Shown here in pieces: positions 7,705-12,860 of a stretch of 12,860 nucleotides of DNA (positions are counted from its first letter, which is position 1; each line of letters starts with the position of its first letter). This stretch comes from Candidatus Hydrothermarchaeota archaeon. GTDB lineage: Archaea; Hydrothermarchaeota; Hydrothermarchaeia; Hydrothermarchaeales; BMS3B. The notes beneath the pieces are model-generated. The model had not been told where the DNA came from. It searched no databases and saw only the letters and a list, made by a program, of their open reading frames with translations. The stretch spans positions 1-12,860 of the forward strand of contig WANG01000094.1 of assembly GCA_015521945.1 (NCBI GenBank), given 5' to 3'. The translations under genes and the position numbers were made by a program.

Positions 7705-8190
7705 CTACTCTCCCTTTCTGAGATACGCTCCTCTATCCTGCAGGTTGACGACGAAAACATCTCCTGAGCCCACCCTGCCTATGGCGATGGGGTCACCCCT
7801 GGGGCTCAGTATGATGCACCTGTCACCCTCCCCCACCTCTCCAGCCTCAACCACCGAGCTCATGAAAACGTCCCTCCCGTAGAGCACCAGCTGCTCCGCC
7901 TTCTCGTTGACCCGCACGTACTTCCTGGCTCTCCCCGCTATCAGCCAGGCACCCTCCAGCCCCAGCTCAAACCTCCTGCCCCTCATCCGCCCCACCTCAA
8001 GACCCGCAGAGGTGCAGTTCCTCGGCAGACGCTCAAGCACCTCCCAGGCGCGGGGGGAGCAGACGCTCACCTTTCCAGCCCTGTCAACCACCAGCACCCC
8101 CTTAGAGAGCAGCGCCTCCGGCTCGGCGCCGTACTCAAGGAGCTCCCGGGCAACAGCCCTCTCAACCGCCGGGTTAGCCCTCCGTATCAT
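7705..8190 (-). CDS. Nip7-like PUA-domain ribosome biogenesis protein
   Basis: 161 residues resembling archaeal Nip7. There is an N-terminal alpha/beta domain (about 1-85) and a C-terminal PUA RNA-binding domain (about 88-158). The PUA segment runs KYVRVNEKAEQLVLYGRDVF, CIILSPRGDPIAIGRV and VFVVNLQDRGAYLR, matching the Nip7 pattern KVW..AE..FLYGN.VLKS and D.GEYLR. Nip7 proteins act in large-subunit maturation in eukaryotes; the archaeal protein binds RNA. The ATG at 8190 is fixed by GGAGGTG 4 nt upstream, lying within the end of the ZPR1 gene (17-bp overlap), which suggests translational coupling. The family call rests on the C-terminal half; the N-terminal half is weakly recognisable. Confidence 0.78.
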   Translation of the reverse strand: MIRRANPAVERAVARELLEYGAEPEALLSKGVLVVDRAGKVSVCSPRAWEVLERLPRNCTSAGLEVGRMRGRRFELGLEGAWLIAGRARKYVRVNEKAEQLVLYGRDVFMSSVVEAGEVGEGDRCIILSPRGDPIAIGRVGSGDVFVVNLQDRGAYLRKGE

Positions 8191-8719
8191 GCAGCACCTC
8201 CCTGACCGCCTTCTCCGAGATTATGGCGCTGCACCCCGTGGGGTCCGAGATTATCAGGGTCACCTTCTCCTTACCATCAATAATCCTGCGCACCCTCTCC
8301 ATCAGCTCCTCGGCACGCCTTCTCCTGGGCTCGTCCTCAGCCCACCGCAGGCAGCTCTCAAGCACATCCAGCACCCTGTGGAGCACACCCTCAACGTTGG
8401 TTATGAACCCCTGAGCCTCCGCGGCAGGCTCTATAGCAACCCCCAGCTCTGGAAGCTCCACTCTGCCCCTGCTTGAGCGCACCACCCTTGCGTTGAGCTC
8501 CTCCGGGCTCTCCACCCTCAGGGTGTACTTGGCCGGCTCACGCTGCTCAAGGCTTATTATGTCCGCATGCCTGTACCCGCAGCCCTCGCATACAAGAAGG
8601 CTCTGCATCACCCCGCCGAAGTGGGGTATATCAAGCTGCCTGAAGCTCACCCTTGCCTTCCCACCGCACACGGCGCAGGTGGTGGCGAGCGTCGCCTCGG
8701 AGCTATCGCTCTCCCGCAC
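8174..8719 (-). CDS. ZPR1-type zinc finger protein
   Basis: 181 residues, the size of a single archaeal ZPR1 module. A CX2C...CX2C zinc finger uses C15, C18, C44 and C47 (CAVCGG; CEGCGYRHADI) with the family IPHFGGVMQSLLVCEGCGYR pattern between. The alpha/beta domain follows, including the VVRSSRGRVELPELGVAIEP and FITNVEGVLHRVLDVL segments. Eukaryotic ZPR1 has been tied to elongation factor EF1A biogenesis; the archaeal role is less clear. The start is GTG 8719, inside the last codons of sepF (17-bp overlap). I saw no ATG before residue 38, so a non-AUG start is needed to keep the zinc finger. Adjacency of sepF and this gene is, as I recall, common in euryarchaea. Confidence 0.93.
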   Translation of the reverse strand: MRESDSSEATLATTCAVCGGKARVSFRQLDIPHFGGVMQSLLVCEGCGYRHADIISLEQREPAKYTLRVESPEELNARVVRSSRGRVELPELGVAIEPAAEAQGFITNVEGVLHRVLDVLESCLRWAEDEPRRRRAEELMERVRRIIDGKEKVTLIISDPTGCSAIISEKAVREVLHDTEG

Positions 8720-9125
8720 CCCTCTTCCTCACCCTCTCCAAGGACTCCTCAAACTCCGAGCGTGCGGGACTGCGCTCCACCCGCATGTGCGGTGGTGTTA
8801 GAACCAGCAGGTAGTCGGTGAGCCCCACGATGTCGCCGCCCATCCCTGAAACCGTCTCCTTTATCTCATCAACCGCATGCTTGAGCTCGTTCATGCTTCT
8901 CTCCGCGAGGGGCTTTATGTCCAGGATGACCACGTTCCCCCTGCTCAGCTCCCTCGCCGAGATGTCAACGTCAGCGAAGCCGTAGAGCTTGCACACCTTA
9001 ACGTAGCGCGTGGCTGCTGCATCCGGCATGCTGTCCTGAACCTCTATTTCAACGTAATCGCTCATATTGGTGAAGCTCTGCCCTGTGCCCGTCTGTATCC
9101 TGCCGAATATATCTCTCAGCCCCAT
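8703..9125 (-). CDS. sepF: Cell division protein SepF
   Basis: 140 residues. The N-terminus MGLRDIFGRI is a short amphipathic segment of the kind that tethers SepF to the membrane. After a short linker, residues about 48-125 form the SepF core (YVKVCKLYGFADVDISARE, GNVVILDIKPLAERSMNELKHAVDEI, MGGDIVGLTDYLLVLTPP). In archaea SepF is the membrane anchor for the FtsZ ring; no ftsZ lies in the window. ATG 9125 follows GGAGGA by 5 nt, with a TATA box about 38 nt upstream. The reading frame stays open for another 670 bases upstream, but that part is antisense to alba and its neighbours and crosses the promoter. It heads a five-gene operon with overlapping or abutting genes. Confidence 0.96.
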   Translation of the reverse strand: MGLRDIFGRIQTGTGQSFTNMSDYVEIEVQDSMPDAAATRYVKVCKLYGFADVDISARELSRGNVVILDIKPLAERSMNELKHAVDEIKETVSGMGGDIVGLTDYLLVLTPPHMRVERSPARSEFEESLERVRKRGAGER

Positions 9126-9158
9126 AACTATCCTCCTCCATAATACTTGAGCCGGTGG

Positions 9159-9167
9159 ATATATAAG
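9159..9167 (-). promoter_or_regulatory. TATA box for the sepF operon
   Basis: Minus-strand CTTATATAT. The predicted start near 9138 leaves about 12 nt before ATG 9125, just enough for the GGAGGA site. It is back to back with the alba promoter. Confidence 0.65.
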
Positions 9168-9198
9168 GGTTGCGACGGCACAGAGGGGGAGGACGTGG

Positions 9199-9212
9199 AA
9201 AAATAATAAATA
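9199..9212 (+). promoter_or_regulatory. TATA box region for the alba cluster
   Basis: The A/T-rich run AAAAATAATAAATA stands out in GC-rich sequence. A start near 9231 leaves a leader of about 18 nt containing GGAGGT. The downstream genes up to taw2 have no room for separate promoters and are probably co-transcribed. Confidence 0.65.
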
Positions 9213-9235
9213 CCCCCTCAGACTATTACCGGATA

Positions 9236-9241
9236 GGAGGT
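9236..9241 (+). promoter_or_regulatory. Ribosome binding site fixing the alba start
   Basis: GGAGGT lies 7-8 nt before ATG 9249. The in-frame GTG at 9240 overlaps the site itself and is therefore not the start. Confidence 0.85.
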
Positions 9242-9248
9242 GGCAGGT

Positions 9249-9518
9249 ATGGCAGAGGACGTGGTTTACGTGGGAAACAAGCCTGCGATGAATTATGTGC
9301 TTGCAGTCAGCACCCAGTTTACCAGGAACGCCAAGGAGGTTGTGATAAAGGCGAGGGGCAAGGCGATAAGCAGAGCCGTGGACGTGGCAGAGATAGTCAG
9401 AAACCGCTTCATGCCGGAGGCAAAGGTCAAGGACGTCAAGATAGGCACCGAGGAGGTGACCACCGAGGACGGCAAGACCATACGCCTCTCGGCGATTGAA
9501 ATCGTGCTGGAGAAGTGA
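9249..9518 (+). CDS. alba: Alba DNA/RNA-binding chromatin protein
   Basis: 89 residues, the normal Alba length. It is a dimeric, abundant archaeal nucleic-acid-binding protein that coats DNA and also binds RNA. Family landmarks seen are VVYVGNKPAMNYVLAV (6-21), the basic KEVVIKARGKAISRAVDVAEIV (29-50), the RFMPEAKV hairpin tip and the final strand IRLSAIEIVLEK. The lysine pair that gives the acetylation site in Sulfolobus Alba (KKP) is NKP here, leaving a single lysine at 11. Strong SD and TATA signals suggest high expression. The stop codon is 1 nt from the next small gene. Confidence 0.98.
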   Translation: MAEDVVYVGNKPAMNYVLAVSTQFTRNAKEVVIKARGKAISRAVDVAEIVRNRFMPEAKVKDVKIGTEEVTTEDGKTIRLSAIEIVLEK

Positions 9519-9519
9519 G

Positions 9520-9696
9520 ATGGAGCTCTCCCCCTTTCTTGATTTTATCTGCAGGGAGAAGGTAAAGCTGAAGGTGCTGCTTGGGGAAGCTGAAGTTCTT
9601 GAAATCAGAGCCAAGGAGGGGGGTGACAGGGAGGTGGAGGTCTCAATTTCGGACGTGAAGGCTCTGAGGGAGCTCCTCAGGGGGATGAGGGGTTGA
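9520..9696 (+). CDS. Small hypothetical protein, 58 aa (first of a tandem pair)
   Basis: I do not recognise a named family. The ATG at 9520 follows the alba stop codon by one base, with GGAG in the last alba codons as a possible ribosome site. The protein starts MELSPFLDFICREKVKLKVL, continues with a beta-like VLEIRAKEG segment, then ends with EVEVSISDVKALRELLRG. Its C-terminal third resembles that of the next gene (VEV..DVKAL..LL). There is one cysteine, no signal peptide and no membrane segment. Its stop overlaps the next start codon, so the two are probably translationally coupled. Codon use (AGG, GAG, CTG) matches its neighbours, supporting a real gene. Confidence 0.72.
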   Translation: MELSPFLDFICREKVKLKVLLGEAEVLEIRAKEGGDREVEVSISDVKALRELLRGMRG

Positions 9697-9875
9697 GCAT
9701 AGGCAGGCTCAGGGAGCTCGCCGAGGAGCTGGAGGTGGCAGGGTACACCGTGGAGGTGGTTTACAGGGGAAGGGTGGTGCTCAGAGCCGGCAGGCATGCG
9801 AGGGGCTCCCTGCTCGGCAGGGTGATGCCGGTTGAGGTTAAGGACGTTAAAGCCCTGCTCACCCTGCTGCTTTGA
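9693..9875 (+). CDS. Small hypothetical protein, 60 aa (second of a tandem pair)
   Basis: Unnamed family. The start is TTG 9693 in a TTGA overlap with the previous stop codon, preceded by GGGGGATGAGGGG; no ATG is available before the conserved-looking N-terminus. The sequence has an amphipathic helix (IGRLRELAEELEVAGY), beta strands (YTVEVVYRGRVVLRAG), a basic glycine-containing turn, and ends MPVEVKDVKALLTLLL. It looks like a compact alpha-beta-beta-alpha unit with no membrane segment. Shared VEV..DVKAL..LL with the upstream protein suggests duplication. Its stop codon is 2 nt from the taw2 ATG. Confidence 0.68.
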   Translation: MSIGRLRELAEELEVAGYTVEVVYRGRVVLRAGRHARGSLLGRVMPVEVKDVKALLTLLL

Positions 9876-9877
9876 CC

Positions 9878-10726
9878 ATGAGCCAGCACAAGCAGAAGCC
9901 CAGGGTGAGTTTTGAGGAGCTCAAGCGCCTGCTCAGGGAGAAGCTCGGCGGGGATGCTGAGCTGCTGCGGGGCGGCTGGGAGCTCATAGGAGACGTGCTG
10001 GTGCTGCAGCTTCCCGGGGAGCTTTACAGGCACAGGTACGTGATAGGGGAGACGGCGCTTCACCTCCACCCGAGAGCCAGGAGCGTGGTGGTGAGGAGGG
10101 GCATCTCCCACGAGCTTCGCTACCCGGTGGCAGAGGTGGTGGCGGGGGAGAGGAACACCCTGACCCTCCACCGGGAGAACAGGTGCGTGTTCAGGGTTGA
10201 CCCCTGCAGGGTGATGTTCTCCTGCGGCAACCAGGGGGAGAGGATGAGGATGGCGAGGCTTGAGCTCAGGGGTGAGAGGGTGCTGGACATGTTCGCTGGA
10301 ATCGGGCAGTTCACCATCCCCATGGCGAGGCACGCCTCCCCCGAGAAGGTGGTGGCGATAGAGAAGCGCCCGGACACCTTTGAGCTGCTGTGCGAGAACG
10401 TGCGCCTGAACAGGGTTGAGGGGGTGGTGGAGCCCCTGCTGGGGGACTGCAGGGAGGTTGCTCCCTCGGGGTTCGCCGACAGGGTGGTGATGGGGTACTT
10501 CTTCTCCCCGGAGAGGTTCCTGGGAACCGCCCTGGAGGCTCTCAGGAGCGGCGGGGTGGTGCACTACCACACCCTCGCTGGCAAGAGGGAGCTTGATGCC
10601 GAGGGTGAAAGGGTGCTCGGGCTCATTAAGGAGCTGGGGTACAGGGGGAGGGTCGCAGAAAGGAGGGTGGTGAAGTCCTACGCTCCCGGGCGGTGGCACG
10701 TGGTGTACGACCTTGAGGTTGGGTGA
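9878..10726 (+). CDS. taw2: tRNA wybutosine-synthesis aminocarboxypropyltransferase (Taw2/TYW2)
   Basis: About 282 residues in the Trm5/TYW2 family. These enzymes modify G37 of tRNA-Phe; TYW2 transfers the 3-amino-3-carboxypropyl group of S-adenosylmethionine to the tricyclic base. The N-terminal part (about 70-125) includes RRGISHELRYP and FSCGNQGER. The SAM site VLDMFAGIGQFTIPMA is at 135-150, followed by VVAIEKRPDTFELLCENV and GDCREV. Where Trm5 has an N-P-P type motif, this protein reads DRVVMGYFFSPERFL (201-215), and GGVVHYH follows, which favours Taw2 over the m1G methyltransferase Trm5. ATG 9878 is 2 nt past the preceding stop; TTG 9872 is an alternative start. No SD is obvious, consistent with coupling. 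Confidence 0.88.
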   Translation: MSQHKQKPRVSFEELKRLLREKLGGDAELLRGGWELIGDVLVLQLPGELYRHRYVIGETALHLHPRARSVVVRRGISHELRYPVAEVVAGERNTLTLHRENRCVFRVDPCRVMFSCGNQGERMRMARLELRGERVLDMFAGIGQFTIPMARHASPEKVVAIEKRPDTFELLCENVRLNRVEGVVEPLLGDCREVAPSGFADRVVMGYFFSPERFLGTALEALRSGGVVHYHTLAGKRELDAEGERVLGLIKELGYRGRVAERRVVKSYAPGRWHVVYDLEVG

Positions 10727-10763
10727 GATGCCAAATCTCAGGCGAATGTTATTCTTTTGATAT

Positions 10764-10768
10764 AGGTG
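10764..10768 (+). promoter_or_regulatory. Ribosome binding site fixing the thiC start
   Basis: AGGTG lies 3 nt before ATG 10772. It includes the in-frame GTG 10766, which is therefore a less likely start. The 45-nt gap after taw2 is too short for a TPP riboswitch, and no convincing TATA box at the right distance was seen, so read-through from taw2 is likely. Confidence 0.55.
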
Positions 10769-10771
10769 CCA

Positions 10772-12025
10772 ATGACGCTGATTCAGGAAGCCAGAAGGGG
10801 TACCGCTGAGAAGGAGCTGGCAGAGCTGGCGCGGGCGGAAGGGGTCACCCCTGAAGCCCTGCTCAGGCGCATAGCCGCGGGCAGGGTGGTGGTGCCCCGG
10901 AACGAGCGCCGCAGGGAGATGAGGCTGGTCGCCATAGGGGAGGGGCTCAGGGTGAAGGTCAACGCCAACGTTGGCACCTCCCCAGCCTGCAGCTCCGCGG
11001 AGGAGGAGGTGGAGAAGGCACGCATCGCCCTGAAGTACGGCGCCCACACCCTGATGGACCTGAGCACCGGGGGTGAGCTCAGGGAGATAAGGAGGAGGCT
11101 GCTTGAGCTCCCCGCCCCCCTGGGCACTGTGCCCATCTACGAGGCAGGGGTGCGTGCCGAGAGGAGGGGGAGCGTAGCTGACATGGAGGTGGACGAGCTC
11201 TTCTCGGTGATTGAGGAGCACGCCAAGGAAGTGGACTTCATGACCATCCACGCGGGGCTCACCCTTGAGAGCCTTGAGGCGGTGGAGAGGAGCGGCAGGA
11301 TAACGGGGATAGTCAGCAGGGGCGGGAGCTTCTTAGCTCTGTGGATGAGGCACCACCAACAGGAGAACCCCCTTTACCGTGAGTTTGACTACCTGCTGGA
11401 GATCGCCAGGGAGAATGATGTCACCTTGAGCTTGGGAGACGCCCTCCGCCCGGGGTGCGTGGCTGACGCGGGCGACGAGGCGCAGATGGCTGAGCTCCTC
11501 ACCCTGGCGAGGCTGGTGAAGAGGTGCAGGGAGGCTGGAGTGCAGTGCATGGTTGAGGGGCCAGGGCACGTGCCCCTGAACCAGATTGAGGCGCAGGTGG
11601 TGACGCAGAAGCGCCTTTGCGACGGGGCACCCTTCTACGTGCTCGGACCCTTGGTTACGGACATAGCCCCCGGCTACGACCACATCACGGGCGCCATCGG
11701 TGGCGCCATAGCCGCGCTGGCGGGTGCAGACTTCCTGTGCTACGTAACACCGGCGGAGCACCTGAGCCTTCCCAGCAGGGAGGACGTGCGCCTCGGGGTG
11801 GTGGCTGCCAGGATAGCCGCCCACGCCGCGGACCTGGCGAGGGGCGTGGATGCCGAGGTGGATGCGGAGCTTTCAAGGGCGAGGGTGGCGCTTGACTGGG
11901 AGAGGCAGCTTGAGCTGTGCCTTGACCCCGAGAGAGCCAAGGAGTACAGGAGAACCCTCAGGAGGGGGGAGACCTGCAGCATGTGCGGAAGCTTCTGCGC
12001 CATGAAGCTGTCCAGCACGAAGTAG
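10772..12025 (+). CDS. thiC: Phosphomethylpyrimidine synthase ThiC
   Basis: 417 residues. This radical SAM-type enzyme converts aminoimidazole ribotide to hydroxymethylpyrimidine phosphate for thiamine. Strong landmarks are VKVNANVGTS, MDLSTGGELREIR, GTVPIYEA, MTIHAGLT, REFDYLLEIARENDVTLSLG, ALRPG, VEGPGHVPLNQIE, APFYVLGPLVTDIAPGYDH, ADFLCYVTPAEHLSLP. The Fe-S site near the C-terminus reads CSMCGSFCAMK, that is CX2CX3C; the usual description for ThiC is CX2CX4C. The protein lacks the long N-terminal extension of many bacterial ThiCs. ThiC paralogues that make 5-hydroxybenzimidazole (BzaF) are very similar, so a cobamide role cannot be excluded from sequence alone. Confidence 0.93.
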   Translation: MTLIQEARRGTAEKELAELARAEGVTPEALLRRIAAGRVVVPRNERRREMRLVAIGEGLRVKVNANVGTSPACSSAEEEVEKARIALKYGAHTLMDLSTGGELREIRRRLLELPAPLGTVPIYEAGVRAERRGSVADMEVDELFSVIEEHAKEVDFMTIHAGLTLESLEAVERSGRITGIVSRGGSFLALWMRHHQQENPLYREFDYLLEIARENDVTLSLGDALRPGCVADAGDEAQMAELLTLARLVKRCREAGVQCMVEGPGHVPLNQIEAQVVTQKRLCDGAPFYVLGPLVTDIAPGYDHITGAIGGAIAALAGADFLCYVTPAEHLSLPSREDVRLGVVAARIAAHAADLARGVDAEVDAELSRARVALDWERQLELCLDPERAKEYRRTLRRGETCSMCGSFCAMKLSSTK

Positions 12026-12043
12026 CCTCCGAAGCCCGGGAGA

Positions 12044-12051
12044 AGCTTTAA
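12044..12051 (+). promoter_or_regulatory. Weak TATA-like element before the prenyltransferase gene
   Basis: GCTTTAAC lies about 28 nt before ATG 12077, in the 51-nt gap after thiC. The spacing suits an archaeal promoter giving a near-leaderless message, but the match is weak. Confidence 0.35.
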
Positions 12052-12076
12052 CTCTGAAGCCGCAGACTAAGGTACC

Positions 12077-12860
12077 ATGCGGGAGCTTGTGGAGGTGCTC
12101 CGGCCCCTCAACTGCCTCATGGCAGGGGGAGCTGTGGCGCTCGGATACGCGGTGGCGGGTGCGGAAGCGGATGCGGGCAGGGTGCTCCAGGGATTCCTGG
12201 CAGCCTTCCTGATATGCGGCGCCGGCAACACCATAAACGACTTCTACGACTACCCCATAGACCGGCGCCAGAAGCCCTGGCGGGTTCTGCCCAGGGGCGC
12301 CATGAGCCTCCACGGGGCGAGAAGGTACGCCCACCTGCTCTTCCTCACCGGCATTGCGATGTCCCTCCCCTTAGGCACCTTGCCAGTTCTCCTCGCCCTC
12401 TTCAACTCGGCGCTGCTCTACCTCTACGCGGCCAGACTCAAGCGCGCCTGGGGGCTGGTCAAGAACCTTTGCGTGAGCTACCTCACCGCCTCCCCGCTGC
12501 TCTACGGGGGTGCCATAGCAGGCGATGCTGCTGCAACCCTGCCCTTGGTGCTCTTAGCCCTGCTGGCGAACACCTCCAGGGAGATAGTCAAGGACATAGA
12601 GGACATGGAGGGAGATGCCCAGAGCTGCAGCACCCTTCCCCTTCGCATAGGCGCCGGGAGGAGCGCCCTTCTCGCGGGCGGCGTTATTCTGCTCGCCGTC
12701 CTCCTGAGCCCCCTGCCCTACCTCCTCGGAATCCTGAGCCCCTGGTACCTGCCCGTGGTTGCGCTTGCCGATGCGCTCTTCCTGGCAGCCACGTGGGTGC
12801 TCCTGAGGGGCGACCCCTCGGGAAGCTCAAGGCTGATGAAGGCGGGCATGCTCCTCGCCC
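12077..12860 (+). CDS. UbiA-family prenyltransferase, likely DGGGP synthase (partial, runs off right edge)
   Basis: 261 residues are visible. The gene encodes a multi-helix membrane protein with the two Asp-rich motifs of UbiA enzymes: NDFYDYPID (54-62) and DIEDMEGDA (173-181), each binding Mg-diphosphate. The archaeal housekeeping member is digeranylgeranylglyceryl phosphate synthase, which adds the second geranylgeranyl chain in ether-lipid synthesis; the short N-terminus and length seen so far fit. In most such proteins the first motif is followed by NRPxRPxPSG; here it is QKPWRVLPRG (65-74). A quinone or chlorophyll-type prenyl acceptor is an alternative. It lies 51 bp after thiC, with its own weak promoter signal. 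Confidence 0.86.
   Translation, partial: MRELVEVLRPLNCLMAGGAVALGYAVAGAEADAGRVLQGFLAAFLICGAGNTINDFYDYPIDRRQKPWRVLPRGAMSLHGARRYAHLLFLTGIAMSLPLGTLPVLLALFNSALLYLYAARLKRAWGLVKNLCVSYLTASPLLYGGAIAGDAAATLPLVLLALLANTSREIVKDIEDMEGDAQSCSTLPLRIGAGRSALLAGGVILLAVLLSPLPYLLGILSPWYLPVVALADALFLAATWVLLRGDPSGSSRLMKAGMLLA

Noticed and set aside
9126..9797. N-terminal extension of the sepF frame up to 9797
   Set aside because: It is antisense to alba and the mini-genes, spans the divergent promoters, and SepF begins naturally at ATG 9125 with a good ribosome site.
10727..10771. TPP riboswitch, or a 10-residue leader peptide (ATG 10728 to TGA 10760), ahead of thiC
   Set aside because: The gap is only 45 nt, too short for the riboswitch, and the tiny frame has no independent support.
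9761..11251. A 496-codon minus-strand open frame
   Set aside because: Antisense to taw2 and thiC, both of which are well supported; composition is typical of a shadow frame.

Overview
The window is chromosomal DNA from a GC-rich, probably thermophilic archaeon, most likely a euryarchaeote. This rests on an archaeal 16S rRNA gene with an archaeal-type internal signature, tRNA-Ala(UGC) in the 16S-23S spacer, bulge-helix-bulge pre-rRNA processing, Alba chromatin protein, FEN1 with a C-terminal PCNA-binding box, SepF-based cell division, an archaeal wybutosine enzyme, an archaeal-lipid UbiA prenyltransferase, TATA-box promoters, and many AGG/AGA arginine codons. An Hdr-like membrane iron-sulfur protein would fit Archaeoglobi or related anaerobes, but I cannot fix the lineage without a 16S search.

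Layout. Positions 1-2115 hold the start of an rRNA operon on the minus strand: promoter (about 1993-2016), leader, complete 16S (272-1760), spacer, tRNA-Ala (114-186) and the spacer before the 23S, which lies outside the window. The sequences flanking 16S (1803-1838 and 227-261) fold into a long stem with a textbook bulge-helix-bulge motif. Positions 2116-4681 (minus) hold two genes, each with its own TATA box: a lipoyl-domain (GcvH-like) protein, then a large fused HdrE/HdrD-like membrane Fe-S oxidoreductase. A stop-codon-spanning hairpin followed by T5 separates them. FEN1 (4833-5855, plus) is read divergently from the lipoyl protein and ends convergently, with overlapping stop codons, against a tight minus-strand operon of five genes (9125 down to 5852): sepF, ZPR1 zinc-finger protein, Nip7-like PUA protein, long FKBP-type prolyl isomerase, and GT4 glycosyltransferase.

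A bidirectional promoter region (9126-9248) separates sepF from a plus-strand cluster: alba, two tiny overlapping genes of 58 and 60 codons that look related to each other, taw2 (wybutosine), and thiC (thiamine pyrimidine). A UbiA-type prenyltransferase (from 12077) runs off the right edge.

Most of the window is housekeeping: ribosome production and maturation, replication and repair, chromatin, tRNA modification, cofactor and membrane-lipid synthesis, and division. The parts least explained by known biology are the pairing of a lipoyl-carrier protein with an HdrED-like membrane complex and the tandem mini-proteins between alba and taw2. The BHB processing stem and the palindrome abutting the rRNA TATA box are the most notable non-coding structures. 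No mobile element, CRISPR array or clear riboswitch was seen.
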